Assembly: GCA_009377755.1 (NCBI GenBank)
Contig: WHTM01000042.1
Location: 1-42,287 of the forward strand
Origin: Hyphomicrobiales bacterium
GTDB taxonomy: Bacteria > Pseudomonadota > Alphaproteobacteria > Rhizobiales > Xanthobacteraceae
Length of the DNA: 42,287 nucleotides
Reading direction: 5' to 3'
A program made the position numbers and the translations under genes. Below are positions 10,366 to 18,388 of the stretch, one piece after another. Each line of letters begins with the position of its first letter. The first letter of the stretch is position 1. Below the pieces are notes generated by a model, which saw only the letters and a program-made list of their open reading frames with translations, was not told the origin of the DNA and did no database searches.

Positions 10366-11262
10366 TCACAGGCCCCGCCGCAGCACCAAGGTGACCCATC
10401 CGTCCAGCAGGATGTGGCGCTCGAGGATCAGGCCCTGGAGACGGTACGCCGCCAGCGCCGCGTTGGCATGGGCCTGCAGCAAGCCGGAGAGGACGACCTG
10501 CCCCCGCGGCGCCAGAACGCCGACAATGGGCCGGGCCAGCCGTTGCAAGGGGCCGAGCAGAATATTGGCGAGCACCAGGTCGAACGGCGCCCGCTGCTGG
10601 AATCGCTTATGCTCGAGCCCGAAAGCCAGAACGGTTTCGACAAGCGGACCGGTGTGGTTGAGGCGTGCATTGGTGCGTGCCATGGTGATCGCCCGCATGT
10701 CGATGTCACTTGCTAGCACCGGCCGCCGGAATGCCTTTGCCGCGGCGATGGCCAAGACCCCGGTTCCGGTCCCGATATCGAGGATGCGGCGCGGCCGCCG
10801 GGCTTTCACCATCCGATCCAAAGCCAGCAGGCACCCCCGCGTCGTACCGTGATGGCCGGTGCCGAACGCGAGCGCTGCCTCGATCTCGATGCCGATGTGG
10901 TTCGGCGGCACCCGCGCGCGGTCATGGGCGCCGTGCACGACAAAGCGCCCCGCTGGCACCGGTGCAAGGCCGGTGAGGCTCGCAGTCACCCAGTCCGTCT
11001 CGGCGACGGTATCGAATATCAAGGCGTTGGCGGTGTCGGCGCCGGCCGCGTCTTCGACCAGGGCCCGGATCGCGGCCAGTTCGGCCAGGTCGGCAAAGTG
11101 AACCGTCAGCGTCCAGCGGCCCTGCGCCGTCTCGAACAGCGAACAGGCGGTCCGGTTCGGGCCGATCGCTTCGCTCAATGATTCGAACACGTGTTCGGCG
11201 ACTGCGCGGTCGAGCGTCACACGCGCCGTCACCGTCTCATCGGCTGCGGCCTCCGGCGCCAC
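10366..11262 (-). CDS. prmA: Ribosomal protein L11 methyltransferase-like (PrmA)
   Basis: PrmA transfers methyl groups from S-adenosylmethionine to ribosomal protein L11. The 298-aa protein has a small N-terminal domain that binds substrate and a Rossmann methyltransferase domain. The family signature AFGTGHHGTT is at about 132-141, the SAM-binding LDIGTGTGVLAIAA at about 161-174, the acidic SDIDM that follows and the NILLGPL motif are all present. The start is a GTG. The gene is convergent with the small ORF to its left. Confidence 0.92.
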   Translation of the reverse strand: MAPEAAADETVTARVTLDRAVAEHVFESLSEAIGPNRTACSLFETAQGRWTLTVHFADLAELAAIRALVEDAAGADTANALIFDTVAETDWVTASLTGLAPVPAGRFVVHGAHDRARVPPNHIGIEIEAALAFGTGHHGTTRGCLLALDRMVKARRPRRILDIGTGTGVLAIAAAKAFRRPVLASDIDMRAITMARTNARLNHTGPLVETVLAFGLEHKRFQQRAPFDLVLANILLGPLQRLARPIVGVLAPRGQVVLSGLLQAHANAALAAYRLQGLILERHILLDGWVTLVLRRGL

Positions 11263-11290
11263 TCCCGCTGTCCCCGCTGTTACGCACGGA

Positions 11291-11425
11291 TCATCTAACT
11301 AGACGAGCGCTTCCAAAGTTCGAATCATATGGCGACACTCGGAATTCCAGCATTTTTCCTCTCAAAAGCGGAACTGTCCAATTGAGAGGTTTCATGGAAT
11401 CGAACGTCCAGCCGTGATCCGGCAT
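11291..11425 (-). CDS. Possible 44-aa ORF with strong ribosome site
   Basis: A GGAGG lies 5 bases before an ATG at 11425. The frame runs 44 codons (MPDHGWTFDSMKPLNWTVPL at the start) to a TGA at 11291-11293, ending shortly upstream of prmA on the same strand. I do not recognise the protein. The strong ribosome site and the upstream repeats at 11450-11482 are the only support. It may be a relic, since this is a zone of gene decay. Confidence 0.35.
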   Translation of the reverse strand: MPDHGWTFDSMKPLNWTVPLLRGKMLEFRVSPYDSNFGSARLVR

Positions 11426-11449
11426 GTTTTCCTCCGTGTTGGCAACAGG

Positions 11450-11482
11450 TTTGTCACAGCCTATCCAAAACCTTTGTCACAG
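11450..11482. promoter_or_regulatory. Direct repeat CTGTGACAAA x2
   Basis: On the minus strand CTGTGACAAA occurs twice (11450-11459 and 11473-11482), 23 bases apart, just upstream of the small ORF at 11425. Spacing near two helical turns suggests a protein-binding site, but no regulator can be named. Confidence 0.35.
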
Positions 11483-11571
11483 GTCGTCAGGCACGCGCGC
11501 ACCATCCGGCAGCGGAGCGATGGTGCGGCGCATCGCACAGGCGGTGCGTGCGTCGGATCGCCCGTTAGAGC

Positions 11572-12102
11572 TCAAGGTGCGGGTATCGCGCAGCGCCTGC
11601 AGCTTGTCGGAAACGACAGCGAGTCTTTGCGCACGCCGATGATGACATCGACCGCGTCCCAATCGCCCATCTCATGCACGATGCAGTGATGGTACTCCTC
11701 GGCCTCTTTTTGCGTCGGCCGGCAGATCATGTGGCCACTGGCGAACACGCCGACGCGTCGCTCGCCGGCGGCAAGCGCGCGCGCCGCGCGGATATCTTCC
11801 GCCAGCGCCTGCTGTTCGATAATCACCATGAACAGGCAGTCGGCGTGGCGCGCCGCGAAAGCGCGGCCGGTCTTCGACGATCCAGCGCTCATCAGCAGCG
11901 GGCGCTCGTTGCCGTAGGGCTTCGGCTTGCTGATCACGAGCCCCGCGGCATCGGCGAGCGTCGCTGCCTGCATGTTGTTGTCCCAAGAGGCATCCCAGCG
12001 TTCAGGCGCCTTGGTCATGGTCAGGCCGCCTGAGCAATTCGGCGCGAACAAACCAAGCTTGAATTTGTTGGCGTTGAACGTCCGCGTGTTGTGGCGCTGC
12101 AT
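11572..12102 (-). pseudogene. Decayed LLM flavin-dependent monooxygenase (5' part)
   Basis: This is a remnant of a luciferase-like monooxygenase of about 380 residues. The start (MQRHNTRTFNANKFKLGLFA then PNCSGGLTMTKAPERWDASW) is family-typical. After about 50 residues it jumps directly to the later KPKPYGNERPLLMSAGSS, ADCLFMVI and CRPTQKEAEEYHH blocks, so roughly residues 55-210 are deleted in frame. It then loses similarity after HEMGDWDAVD. The FMN pocket regions in the deleted part are gone, so it cannot be active. The missing C-terminus of such a protein lies at 18547-18624 on the other strand. Confidence 0.8.
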
Positions 12103-12340
12103 GGCGATGGTCGCTGTTGCGTGGTCGAACGCCGATGTTCGCATGCGCGACCGCAATGCAACGGACTACTGGTACGTTGCAAGCGCGCCGGCAGCGGATG
12201 GAATGCTGGCTGTGCCGTGGCTGCGTGAGGTACGAAGCGGAGCTCGGTCGTCACCCATTGCGCGGCGTCGTTGTCCGCACATGCGGACATTCCAGTCGTC
12301 CGTGACGTTCGACCAACGTGTGGACGTCACGGATTACTGG

Positions 12341-12360
12341 ATGCCCGCCTTCGCGGGCAT
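12341..12360. repeat. Short hairpin repeat ATGCCCGC..GCGGGCAT
   Basis: ATGCCCGC and GCGGGCAT form an 8-bp stem with loop CTTC, downstream of the parA-like gene. This is a common proteobacterial REP form and a possible terminator. Confidence 0.6.
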
Positions 12361-12379
12361 GACGGCAACGGGGTCGGGT

Positions 12380-13057
12380 TTACGCCGCCTTTTTATGCAT
12401 CGCGGCACCGTCATAGGCGCCATGGATCGCCTTGATCGACTTCTCGATCGCCCCCCATAGCCGCCCAATTTCGTCCGTGGCATGGGAGTTGGCGTCGTAC
12501 TCCCTCACGCCTTCGCCTTCGGCCAAAGACAGCGAGAAGTGGCCGCGGTGGGTGATTTGCCCCGACCAGATCGGCACATCGAGGTTTGCCAGGCTCTCGC
12601 GCGCCGCTATCACCATCGGCGACTCTTCGTTCATACGCTTGGGTGGCGTGGCGTTGAGCACGACGGCGTACGGGCGGCGCACCCTCCGGGCCACCGAAAT
12701 CGTTTCCTTGATGGCGTTGAGATCGAACACGCTCGGCCGTGCCGGAATGACCACCAGCGTCGCCGCCCGGATCATGTCGGTGATGGCAGGCGACATCAAC
12801 GGCGGGGTATCGACCAGAACCCACTCGACGCCGTCGCGTTCCGCGGCCTGGAGGACGCCGCCAACCCCGCGCAAACCGTTCTTCAACGGCGGCTCGCCGG
12901 ACTCCCGCAGCCGGTGCCAGAGCGTCAGCGAACCCTGCGGATCGGCATCGATCAGCAAGCATGGGCGCGTCGGCTTATGGATATGTGCGGCGAGGTGAGC
13001 CGCCAAGGTGCTCTTGCCCGTGCCGCCTTTACGTGACGCGAACACGATGACATTCAT
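12380..13057 (-). CDS. Orphan ParA/MinD-family ATPase
   Basis: The 225-aa protein starts MNVIVFASRKGGTGKSTLAA, with a deviant Walker A (KGGTGKST) as in ParA-type ATPases, and carries LLIDADPQGSL and WVLVDTPP as later motifs. Such ATPases form DNA-bound gradients that position plasmids, chromosomes, chemoreceptors or other cargo. No ParB or centromere-like repeat is adjacent; a lone ParB-like domain lies at 36369. The start is taken at the ATG preceded by GGGAGG. A longer frame to 13300 has no coding character. Cargo is unknown. Confidence 0.88.
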   Translation of the reverse strand: MNVIVFASRKGGTGKSTLAAHLAAHIHKPTRPCLLIDADPQGSLTLWHRLRESGEPPLKNGLRGVGGVLQAAERDGVEWVLVDTPPLMSPAITDMIRAATLVVIPARPSVFDLNAIKETISVARRVRRPYAVVLNATPPKRMNEESPMVIAARESLANLDVPIWSGQITHRGHFSLSLAEGEGVREYDANSHATDEIGRLWGAIEKSIKAIHGAYDGAAMHKKAA

Positions 13058-13379
13058 GGAGCCAGCCTCCCTCTCATGTCCTGATTCGTCAGAACCTGCG
13101 TGAAACGAGTGATTCGCGAAAGCAAAAAATGCGGAGGTCAGGCTAAAAAATGCTTCGCCGACCGTTGCCACAATTGTGCACCGGGCAATCAGTCTCCGCC
13201 ATCGAGAAGCAGCCGGACAAGATCTTCTCCTCGCCGCAACGGTGGCGAGACCCGCAAGCATCCGCGCTCCGACACGTGGGCAAGCGTAATGGCCCGCCAC
13301 AATCGCGAATCCGTGTTGCCGCCGGCGGCGCTGGTCCGCTATCGTCTATCCAAAGTCAGCAGCAACAATCGGGAGCATC
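13058..13379. other. Intergenic region between divergent genes
   Basis: No gene is seen in these 322 bases. AAAAAATGC occurs twice (near 13123 and 13145) in an AT-richer patch close to the parA start, plausibly part of its promoter. The part near 13340-13379 should hold the GST promoter. Confidence 0.5.
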
Positions 13380-14180
13380 ATGCTTACGCTCTATCACGGC
13401 CGCACATCAGTCTGCTCGGTCAAGGCGCGGCTCGCTCTGGCGGAGAAGGGCGTCGCATTTGAAAGCAAGCTGATGACGCTGCGCGGCGACCAATACGATC
13501 CCGCCTATATGAAGCTCAATCCCAATGCGGTGGTACCGACGCTTGTGCACGACGGACACGTGGTCATCGAGTCGACGGTGATCATGCACTACGTCAACGA
13601 CGTGTTCCCGGGGACACAGCTGATGCCCACCGACCCGATCGCGCGCGCAAAGGTGCACATGACCGCCAAGTTGATGGACGAATACGTCCACAATTGCTGC
13701 ACGGTGCTGACTTTCGCGACGGCGAATCGCGAGAATTTGCGCCAGCTGCCGCCGGAACAATTCGAAGCCGATCTCGCCAAGTCGCCGAACCAGTCGCGCT
13801 CCGAAGCCAAGCGCCAGGTGGTGGCGCTCGGGCTCGATGCGCCGCTCGTGGTCGATGCCCTGCACGCGCATGGCAAACTGCTCGACCGCATCGAGAACGC
13901 CATGCAGCACGGGAACTTCATCGCCGGTGACAGCTACTCGCTCGCCGACGCCGCGGCCACGCCGTACCTATTTCGCCTGGAAAAGTTGCGCGTGCAGCAA
14001 TTGTGGGAGAATCGGCCTGGCGTCACCGCGTGGTATGCGCGGATGAAGGCGCGGCCGTCGTTCAAGACCGCGGTCGAGGGCTGGCTGACGCCGGCGGATC
14101 ACGATCGTTATGCCCGCTTCCAGCCCGACCCGTGGCCGAGGGTGAGCCAGATCGTGCAAGCCCTTGTGACGGCCAATTGA
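13380..14180 (+). CDS. Glutathione S-transferase family protein
   Basis: The 266-aa protein has an N-terminal thioredoxin-like domain (MLTLYHGRTSVCSVKARLAL, then LNPNAVVPTLVHDG and VIESTVIMHYV, which form the glutathione site). A longer than usual all-helical C-terminal domain follows, with the GDSYSLADAA capping motif at about 181-190. It probably conjugates or reduces electrophiles with glutathione; the physiological substrate is unknown. A second, unrelated-subclass GST is at 26591-27205. Confidence 0.9.
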   Translation: MLTLYHGRTSVCSVKARLALAEKGVAFESKLMTLRGDQYDPAYMKLNPNAVVPTLVHDGHVVIESTVIMHYVNDVFPGTQLMPTDPIARAKVHMTAKLMDEYVHNCCTVLTFATANRENLRQLPPEQFEADLAKSPNQSRSEAKRQVVALGLDAPLVVDALHAHGKLLDRIENAMQHGNFIAGDSYSLADAAATPYLFRLEKLRVQQLWENRPGVTAWYARMKARPSFKTAVEGWLTPADHDRYARFQPDPWPRVSQIVQALVTAN

Positions 14181-14220
14181 CGCCAGCGCAATGCCGTCCG
14201 GCAGATAATGGCGCCGACTC

Positions 14221-14257
14221 CCTCCCCGGGCGGGACGTCTTCGCCCGCCCCGGGGAG
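14221..14257. terminator. GC-rich hairpin after GST gene
   Basis: CCTCCCCGGGCGGG pairs with CCCGCCCCGGGGAGG across a short loop, with one bulged C. It sits between convergent genes. There is no clear T-tract, so it may instead be a repeat. Confidence 0.5.
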
Positions 14258-14290
14258 GTATACCTGCCATGCCTTTGCCGCAGACCCCGG

Positions 14291-14701
14291 TCAGGCAACG
14301 ATCGGAACCCGCGTCTGCTCCGCAGCTTCCTCGGCGGTCTTCGGATGCGCCGGCAGCTGGAGCACGGTCGCACATTGTCCCTCGACCAAGCGTGTCAGCA
14401 GCACCGTTTCTCCGCCGGGAAACTCCAATGCATCATGATGCACAAGCGGCTGGTTGGTATTGAGCTGGCGGAAGCGCGCCACCTTCATGGGAACATGCTC
14501 GCGCCGGTAGGTCGCCGAGTTTTCATACTCGACGTCCTTTTCGAAGGCGATCTCGGTTCCGGGCAGCAGACAGACGGCGACGTTCGGGTCGCCCGCCGCG
14601 GAAAAGCCACGCGAAATGGTGCCATCGAACCGACTCGAGACGAGCTTATCGCCGACTTGCGCCGGACGGGACGCGATGTGTTGCAGGCTATAGTCGCACA
14701 T
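14291..14701 (-). CDS. Conserved hypothetical protein, 136 aa
   Basis: The protein starts MCDYSLQHIASRPAQVGDKL and contains FDGTISRGFSAAGDPNVAVC and LLPGTEIAFE. I recall similar short proteins starting MCDYSL in Bradyrhizobium relatives, but no function. AAGGAG lies 8 bases before the chosen ATG, which decides against a GTG three codons upstream. The sequence has no signal peptide or membrane segment and looks like a small beta-rich cytoplasmic protein. Confidence 0.75.
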   Translation of the reverse strand: MCDYSLQHIASRPAQVGDKLVSSRFDGTISRGFSAAGDPNVAVCLLPGTEIAFEKDVEYENSATYRREHVPMKVARFRQLNTNQPLVHHDALEFPGGETVLLTRLVEGQCATVLQLPAHPKTAEEAAEQTRVPIVA

Positions 14702-15031
14702 GGAACACACTCCTTTGGATGATCGAAATGACCATCCTCTAGCAACTTAACTCCGTGTGCTGAAACCTGTTCCCGACCAGGTGTGCTGAATCCTGCGCCA
14801 CCGGAATGTCGCGGGTTTCAAGCGACGGCCCAACGCCGTCCGGGAGCAACCGTCCGGGAGCAAGAAGCGCTACATCTGCGCGCAAGCGAGAGCGGGCGAA
14901 CGGGTATACGTGATCCGCCCGTTGGGCATTGGCGATAGCTATCGCGGCGACAAGATAGACGCGGCGCACGCCATGCCCCCGCGTTTACCCTTTCCAAAGC
15001 ATGATCAAAAGTCGCGGCGGGACAATGCAAA
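14702..15031. other. Intergenic region with 14-base tandem repeat
   Basis: No recognisable gene. CCGTCCGGGAGCAA is repeated exactly in tandem at 14836-14849 and 14850-14863. CCTCCTTT-like ribosome site sequence for the gene to the left lies at the start of this stretch. Confidence 0.5.
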
Positions 15032-15739
15032 TCACTTGCGAGCGACCTTGCCCGGTGTCATCCCGGCAATCTCGGTGATCAGCTTCTTGAGGATCGCATC
15101 GGCGAAGGTCTCGTAGTCCTTCGCCGCGACCACGAAGGCGCCGGGACCGCCGATCACATTGTCCTCGTAGTACTTGTCGAGGTCCGGCTCGATCGCCAGG
15201 ATCGGCAGCCCGTTGATGCCGATGCGGGCGGCAACCGCCTCGTCGCGGGCCCGCGTCACCGGCCGGCCGCGATTGTTCGCGCCATCCCCGGAGACGTCGA
15301 TGATGCGCCGAGCGCTCTTATACGGGCTGTCGTTGAGCAGCGCCACACCGGTATCGAGGGCACCCGAGATCGAGGTGCCGCCACCGAACAACTGCCGCGG
15401 CGTCTGGTCGATCGCGTCGGCGAAGGCGCGGATCGAGCCGACGTCGTTGATCAATGTCCATTTCGCCGTGATGACCTGCAGAGCCGGCCCGGTCCACTGC
15501 ATCATCGTCACTGCGATCGACTGGTTGAGGCCGGAGAGGATCGCCTGCAGTATCTGCGGATGCCGAAAAGCGGCGATGTAGCCCCGCTTCTGCAGCTCGA
15601 AACGCTGATGGCTGACGCTGCCGGAGGCGTCGACGGCGAGCACCAGTTGCAAGTCGACCTGCGTCTGTGCCGCTGCCGGCGAACCAGCCGCGATGAGGAG
15701 CGCGGCTACGCGGGACCAGCATACAAGCCAATGCCGCAA
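15032..15739 (-). CDS. DUF1194 protein, secreted, VWA-like
   Basis: The protein of about 235 aa has an N-terminal signal peptide (hydrophobic VAALLIAAGSPAAA ending before QTQVDLQ) and a von Willebrand A-like domain with the metal-site start DASGSVS, later TSISGAL and DVSGDGANNRG. It is likely periplasmic and binds a divalent metal. Function of the family is unknown to me. The start is uncertain: the frame is open to 15829, but residues before 15739 are encoded by a palindromic repeat. A TTG at 15739 with GAGG upstream gives a normal signal peptide. Confidence 0.78.
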   Translation of the reverse strand: MRHWLVCWSRVAALLIAAGSPAAAQTQVDLQLVLAVDASGSVSHQRFELQKRGYIAAFRHPQILQAILSGLNQSIAVTMMQWTGPALQVITAKWTLINDVGSIRAFADAIDQTPRQLFGGGTSISGALDTGVALLNDSPYKSARRIIDVSGDGANNRGRPVTRARDEAVAARIGINGLPILAIEPDLDKYYEDNVIGGPGAFVVAAKDYETFADAILKKLITEIAGMTPGKVARK

Positions 15740-15751
15740 GCGCCCGCCTCG

Positions 15752-15923
15752 GTCATTCCGGGACGGCCCGAAGGGCCGGGCCCGGAATCCATAACCGCTT
15801 TCGCATCGATGTTGCAGAGCGTGTGCCATTCCCTCGGCCAGTGCTTATGGATTCCGGGCTCCTCGCGGAGCCTGTCATCGAGCCGGCCAGCGGCTGCACC
15901 CGTTGGCTCGGCCCCGGAATGAC
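15752..15923. repeat. Palindromic element, GTCATTCCGGG termini
   Basis: The left arm GTCATTCCGGGACGGCCCGA continues to CCCGGAATCCAT. The right arm starts ATGGATTCCGGGCT and ends CCCCGGAATGAC. Internal hairpins such as GGCCCGAAGGGCC are present. The same family is seen at 19366-19543. Confidence 0.75.
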
Positions 15924-15933
15924 AATGACAAGG

Positions 15934-16956
15934 TCATTTGATCAATTGGCCGATCTGCTCGACGATCGGCTTCGGGGTCGCATAAATGCTTTGGATCAGC
16001 GCCAGCAGATGCGCGCCGTCTTCGGGCTCAAGGTCGAGCTTGCTCTTCTGCGCTTCGGCAATGAATTCAGGGTCCTTCATGGTCGCGTTGAAGGCGTCAC
16101 GCAGCATCTTCAGCCGTTCCGGGGGGAGGTTCGGCGGCGCCACGAACGGGCGCCCAATCCCCTGCCCCGCGTAGAGGAACCGGATCGCGTGCTTCTGCTC
16201 CTCGGTCTTGGTGAAATCGAGGACGAACGGAACACCCTTGAGCTCGGGGTTCGGCGCCGCGCCGCCCTGGAACAAGAAACGGATGGTCTTGTTCTTCACC
16301 CAGTCCGGCCGGCGGTGGATGACGCTGTCATAGCTCTCGCAAATGCCCTCGACCTCACCGCGCTCCATCGCCAGGAACACGTCGACGGACGAGCGGAAGC
16401 CGCCGACCAGCTTGAACTTCATGCCGAGCATGGCACTCAGCACCTTGGGATAAGTACGCGTGCCGGTGCCGGGACCGGTGTCGCCGAGGATCAGCTGGTG
16501 CTCGAACAGATCCTGCACCGTTTTCACCTTTGCGGTGTGGAAGGCGATGCAGACGTTGGTCTCCTTGGTCGGCGTGCCGATCCACGACAGCCTGGTCGGA
16601 TCGAAGCGTGCACCCGACGCTCCGGTGAGCGGTCCCAGCGCCGCATCGCGGGCGATGATGCCGAGCACGGAGCCGTCCTTCGGCGCGACGTTGTAGATGT
16701 AGCTCGCCGCAACGTAGCTGCCGGCCCCCGGCATGTTCTGCGGGATCACGCTCGGCTGGCCGGGCAGGTGCTTGCCGATGTGTCGCCCGACCGTGCGGGC
16801 CCACCGATCGTAGCCGCCGCCGGGCCCGAAGCCGATGATCATCTGCACCGCCTTGCCGGCGTAGGGCTCGCCGCCCGGCTGCGCCGCGGCCGGCATGCCG
16901 CCGAGCGCCAGCAAGCAACCCAAGGCGCAGACCAAGAGGTTCGGATGTTTGCCCAT
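15934..16956 (-). CDS. TctC/Bug-type periplasmic solute receptor
   Basis: The 340-aa protein has a signal peptide (MGKHPNLLVCALGCLLALGG, cleavage near AAAQP) and the tripartite tricarboxylate transporter receptor fold: VQMIIGFGPGGGYDRWAR near the start and PGAGSYVAASYIY after it. Such proteins capture carboxylates for TctAB membrane partners, none of which is in this window. It diverges from the classic Bug pattern (GGYDRWAR instead of GGxxDxxAR, longer insert around TKETNVCIAF). GGAGG lies 5 bases before the ATG. Ligand unknown. Confidence 0.85.
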   Translation of the reverse strand: MGKHPNLLVCALGCLLALGGMPAAAQPGGEPYAGKAVQMIIGFGPGGGYDRWARTVGRHIGKHLPGQPSVIPQNMPGAGSYVAASYIYNVAPKDGSVLGIIARDAALGPLTGASGARFDPTRLSWIGTPTKETNVCIAFHTAKVKTVQDLFEHQLILGDTGPGTGTRTYPKVLSAMLGMKFKLVGGFRSSVDVFLAMERGEVEGICESYDSVIHRRPDWVKNKTIRFLFQGGAAPNPELKGVPFVLDFTKTEEQKHAIRFLYAGQGIGRPFVAPPNLPPERLKMLRDAFNATMKDPEFIAEAQKSKLDLEPEDGAHLLALIQSIYATPKPIVEQIGQLIK

Positions 16957-17128
16957 GATTTCCTCCCAAGACCTACCCGTTCCCCGCCGGGACAAGTCCG
17001 GCGTTTGCTTCATCTATCACAACTTTGCGCGGCCGGCGCATGCCGGCAACCTTTGGGATCGGCTTGTATCGGGCGGCGGCACGGCTAATCTGCCGCGACC
17101 ATCGCGATTGCGAGAAACGAGGGGTACC

Positions 17129-17554
17129 ATGGCGATCAGTCAGCAGATCAGGACTCTGATCAACAATGCGTGGACCGACGGGCACGTCTGCCTGTTGGCG
17201 ACGGTCGGCTCGGACGGTCCGAACATCAGCCCGAAAGGTAGCATGCTGGTGTTCGACGACCATCACCTCGCCTATTGGGAACGGTCCAAGAAAAGGGCAC
17301 TCGAGAACCTGCAGCACGACAAGCGCGTCTGCATGATGTACGCCAACTTCAAGGCGCAGCGCGATGGCGTGCTGCCGAACGGATTCCTGCGCTTCTTCGG
17401 CATCGTCGAATTGCACGAGTCGGGTCCGATCCATGACGCGATCTTCGCCAAGCTCTCCAAGCGCGAGCAGGAGCATGCCGGCGCCGACACTGGCATCGGC
17501 GTCCTGATCAAGATCGAGCGCGCCACCGACCTGCACGGCAATTCGCTGATCTAG
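17129..17554 (+). CDS. Pyridoxamine 5'-phosphate oxidase-like flavoprotein
   Basis: The 141-aa split-barrel protein contains HVCLLATVGSDGPNISPKGS, the usual start of the FMN- or F420-binding PNPOx-like fold, then LAYWERSKKRALENL and KRVCMMYANF. Family members are small flavin-dependent oxidoreductases with varied substrates. It is divergent from the receptor gene to the left (172 bases between starts). A strong terminator follows. The substrate cannot be inferred. Confidence 0.85.
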   Translation: MAISQQIRTLINNAWTDGHVCLLATVGSDGPNISPKGSMLVFDDHHLAYWERSKKRALENLQHDKRVCMMYANFKAQRDGVLPNGFLRFFGIVELHESGPIHDAIFAKLSKREQEHAGADTGIGVLIKIERATDLHGNSLI

Positions 17555-17574
17555 CACTTTCAGATGGCATTGAC

Positions 17575-17607
17575 CGCCGCAGGCCGGCGCATCGCCGGCC
17601 TGCGGCG
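17575..17607 (+). terminator. Strong hairpin terminator
   Basis: CGCCGCAGGCCGGC (17575-17588) pairs perfectly with GCCGGCCTGCGGCG (17594-17607) across a 5-base loop, followed by TTTTGG. It lies 20 bases after the stop of the PNPOx-like gene. Confidence 0.8.
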
Positions 17608-17623
17608 TTTTGGTGTTCGCACG

Positions 17624-17879
17624 CTAGTGCCGCCGATTTGAAGTTCCTGCAGCAGTTGCAGCAAGCTCGTTCAGGAACTTCAAATCGAAAAGCGGCACTA
17701 GAATCATAGACTTGCTAGTGTGGTGGTTCAGAAGTTCGCTCTATTCTTGCCGCGAGTCCGGGAAGCGAACTTCTGAACCAAGCCACACTAGAATCATGGA
17801 GTTGCTAGTGTCCTTTCGAATCCGAAGTTCGCTCAGGGGGTGCTGCAAGATCAAGCGAACTTCGGATTCGGGGCCCTAG
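17624..17879. repeat. Tandem array of three long hairpins, CTAG termini
   Basis: Three units of 75-78 bases are separated by two 13-base spacers (AATCATAGACTTG and AATCATGGAGTTG). Unit 1, 17624-17701: 10-bp outer stem CTAGTGCCGC/GCGGCACTAG and 16-bp inner stem 17634-17649/17672-17687 with a 4-base bulge. Unit 2, 17715-17791: 9-bp outer stem and 17-bp inner stem 17724-17740/17764-17780 with a 2-base bulge. Unit 3, 17805-17879: 17-bp inner stem 17817-17833/17854-17870 with a degenerate outer stem. The stems share GAAGTTC but otherwise differ while staying complementary. Loops are unrelated. Confidence 0.92.
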
Positions 17880-17888
17880 GCGCACAGC

Positions 17889-17934
17889 GGCGTACGCAAA
17901 TTGTCACGATGACGAAACGATCATCGCGTACGCC
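17889..17934. repeat. Two-step inverted repeat GGCGTACGC
   Basis: GGCGTACGC (17889-17897) pairs with GCGTACGCC (17926-17934), and inside it CGATGA (17907-17912) with TCATCG (17921-17926). It lies just after the triple hairpin array. The remaining bases to 18148 show no gene and should include the next promoter. Confidence 0.6.
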
Positions 17935-18148
17935 GACGCCCTTTACAAATTGGCAACACCTGGGGCAGCACTTTGCGCAAACCCTGAGCAAAATGCGCAC
18001 AGCCGATGCATACGCACCTTGTTCCATGCTCCGCCGACATGGAGTCCATGCCGCATCTCCATCTCGCCGACGGTATCGAATCGATGTACTCATTCGGCGC
18101 TAGGTGGGAACGCCCTGGATCATAACGCTCCTATTGGAGATGATGGCC

Positions 18149-18388
18149 ATGGCTACACAATCACTATCGATCCCCCTCGATTCCCGGACATCTAGGTCGG
18201 CCAAACCTCAGCCTGCCGCGCTCTCCAGGCGTAGCAGGTCCGTTCTGCGCCGTCTCTTGGAGGCGATGATCGAGTCGCAGCGGCGCCGTGCCGAACGCGA
18301 GATTCAATTCTATCTCGGCGCCACCGGGCAAAGGCTTACCGACGGCGTCGAACGCGAGCTGGAGCGCCGCGCGGTGCGCTCGCAATGA
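18149..18388 (+). CDS. Small basic helical protein, 79 aa
   Basis: The protein has a Ser/Arg-rich start and a charged helix [19 protein letters not shown] followed by [15 protein letters not shown]. The helix matches the 55-aa protein at 10126-10293. Three ATGs (18140, 18143, 18149) are close; the last is chosen because GGAG then lies 9 bases upstream. Its stop overlaps the ATG of the next frame (ATGA at 18385), suggesting translational coupling. Function unknown. Confidence 0.65.
   Translation: MATQSLSIPLDSRTSRSAKPQPAALSRRSRSVLRRLLEAMIESQRRRAEREIQFYLGATGQRLTDGVERELERRAVRSQ

Noticed and set aside
11477-11662. Minus-strand frame ending VPDDL as the tail of a lost gene
   Set aside because: It looks protein-like near its end, but I could not match it to any family, so it is not listed.
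14740-15000. Possible gene in either strand between the 136-aa protein and DUF1194
   Set aside because: Frames are short, lack motifs and lack ribosome sites.
15740-15829. Longer N-terminus of the DUF1194 protein
   Set aside because: These 30 codons fall in a palindromic repeat and would put the signal peptide in the middle of the protein.
17624-17879. CRISPR array
   Set aside because: The 13-base constant parts are too short, the units are long self-complementary hairpins, and no cas gene is present.
17624-17879. A simple triple transcription terminator
   Set aside because: A good terminator already lies at 17575-17607, the stems have 20-base loops, and no T-tracts follow.
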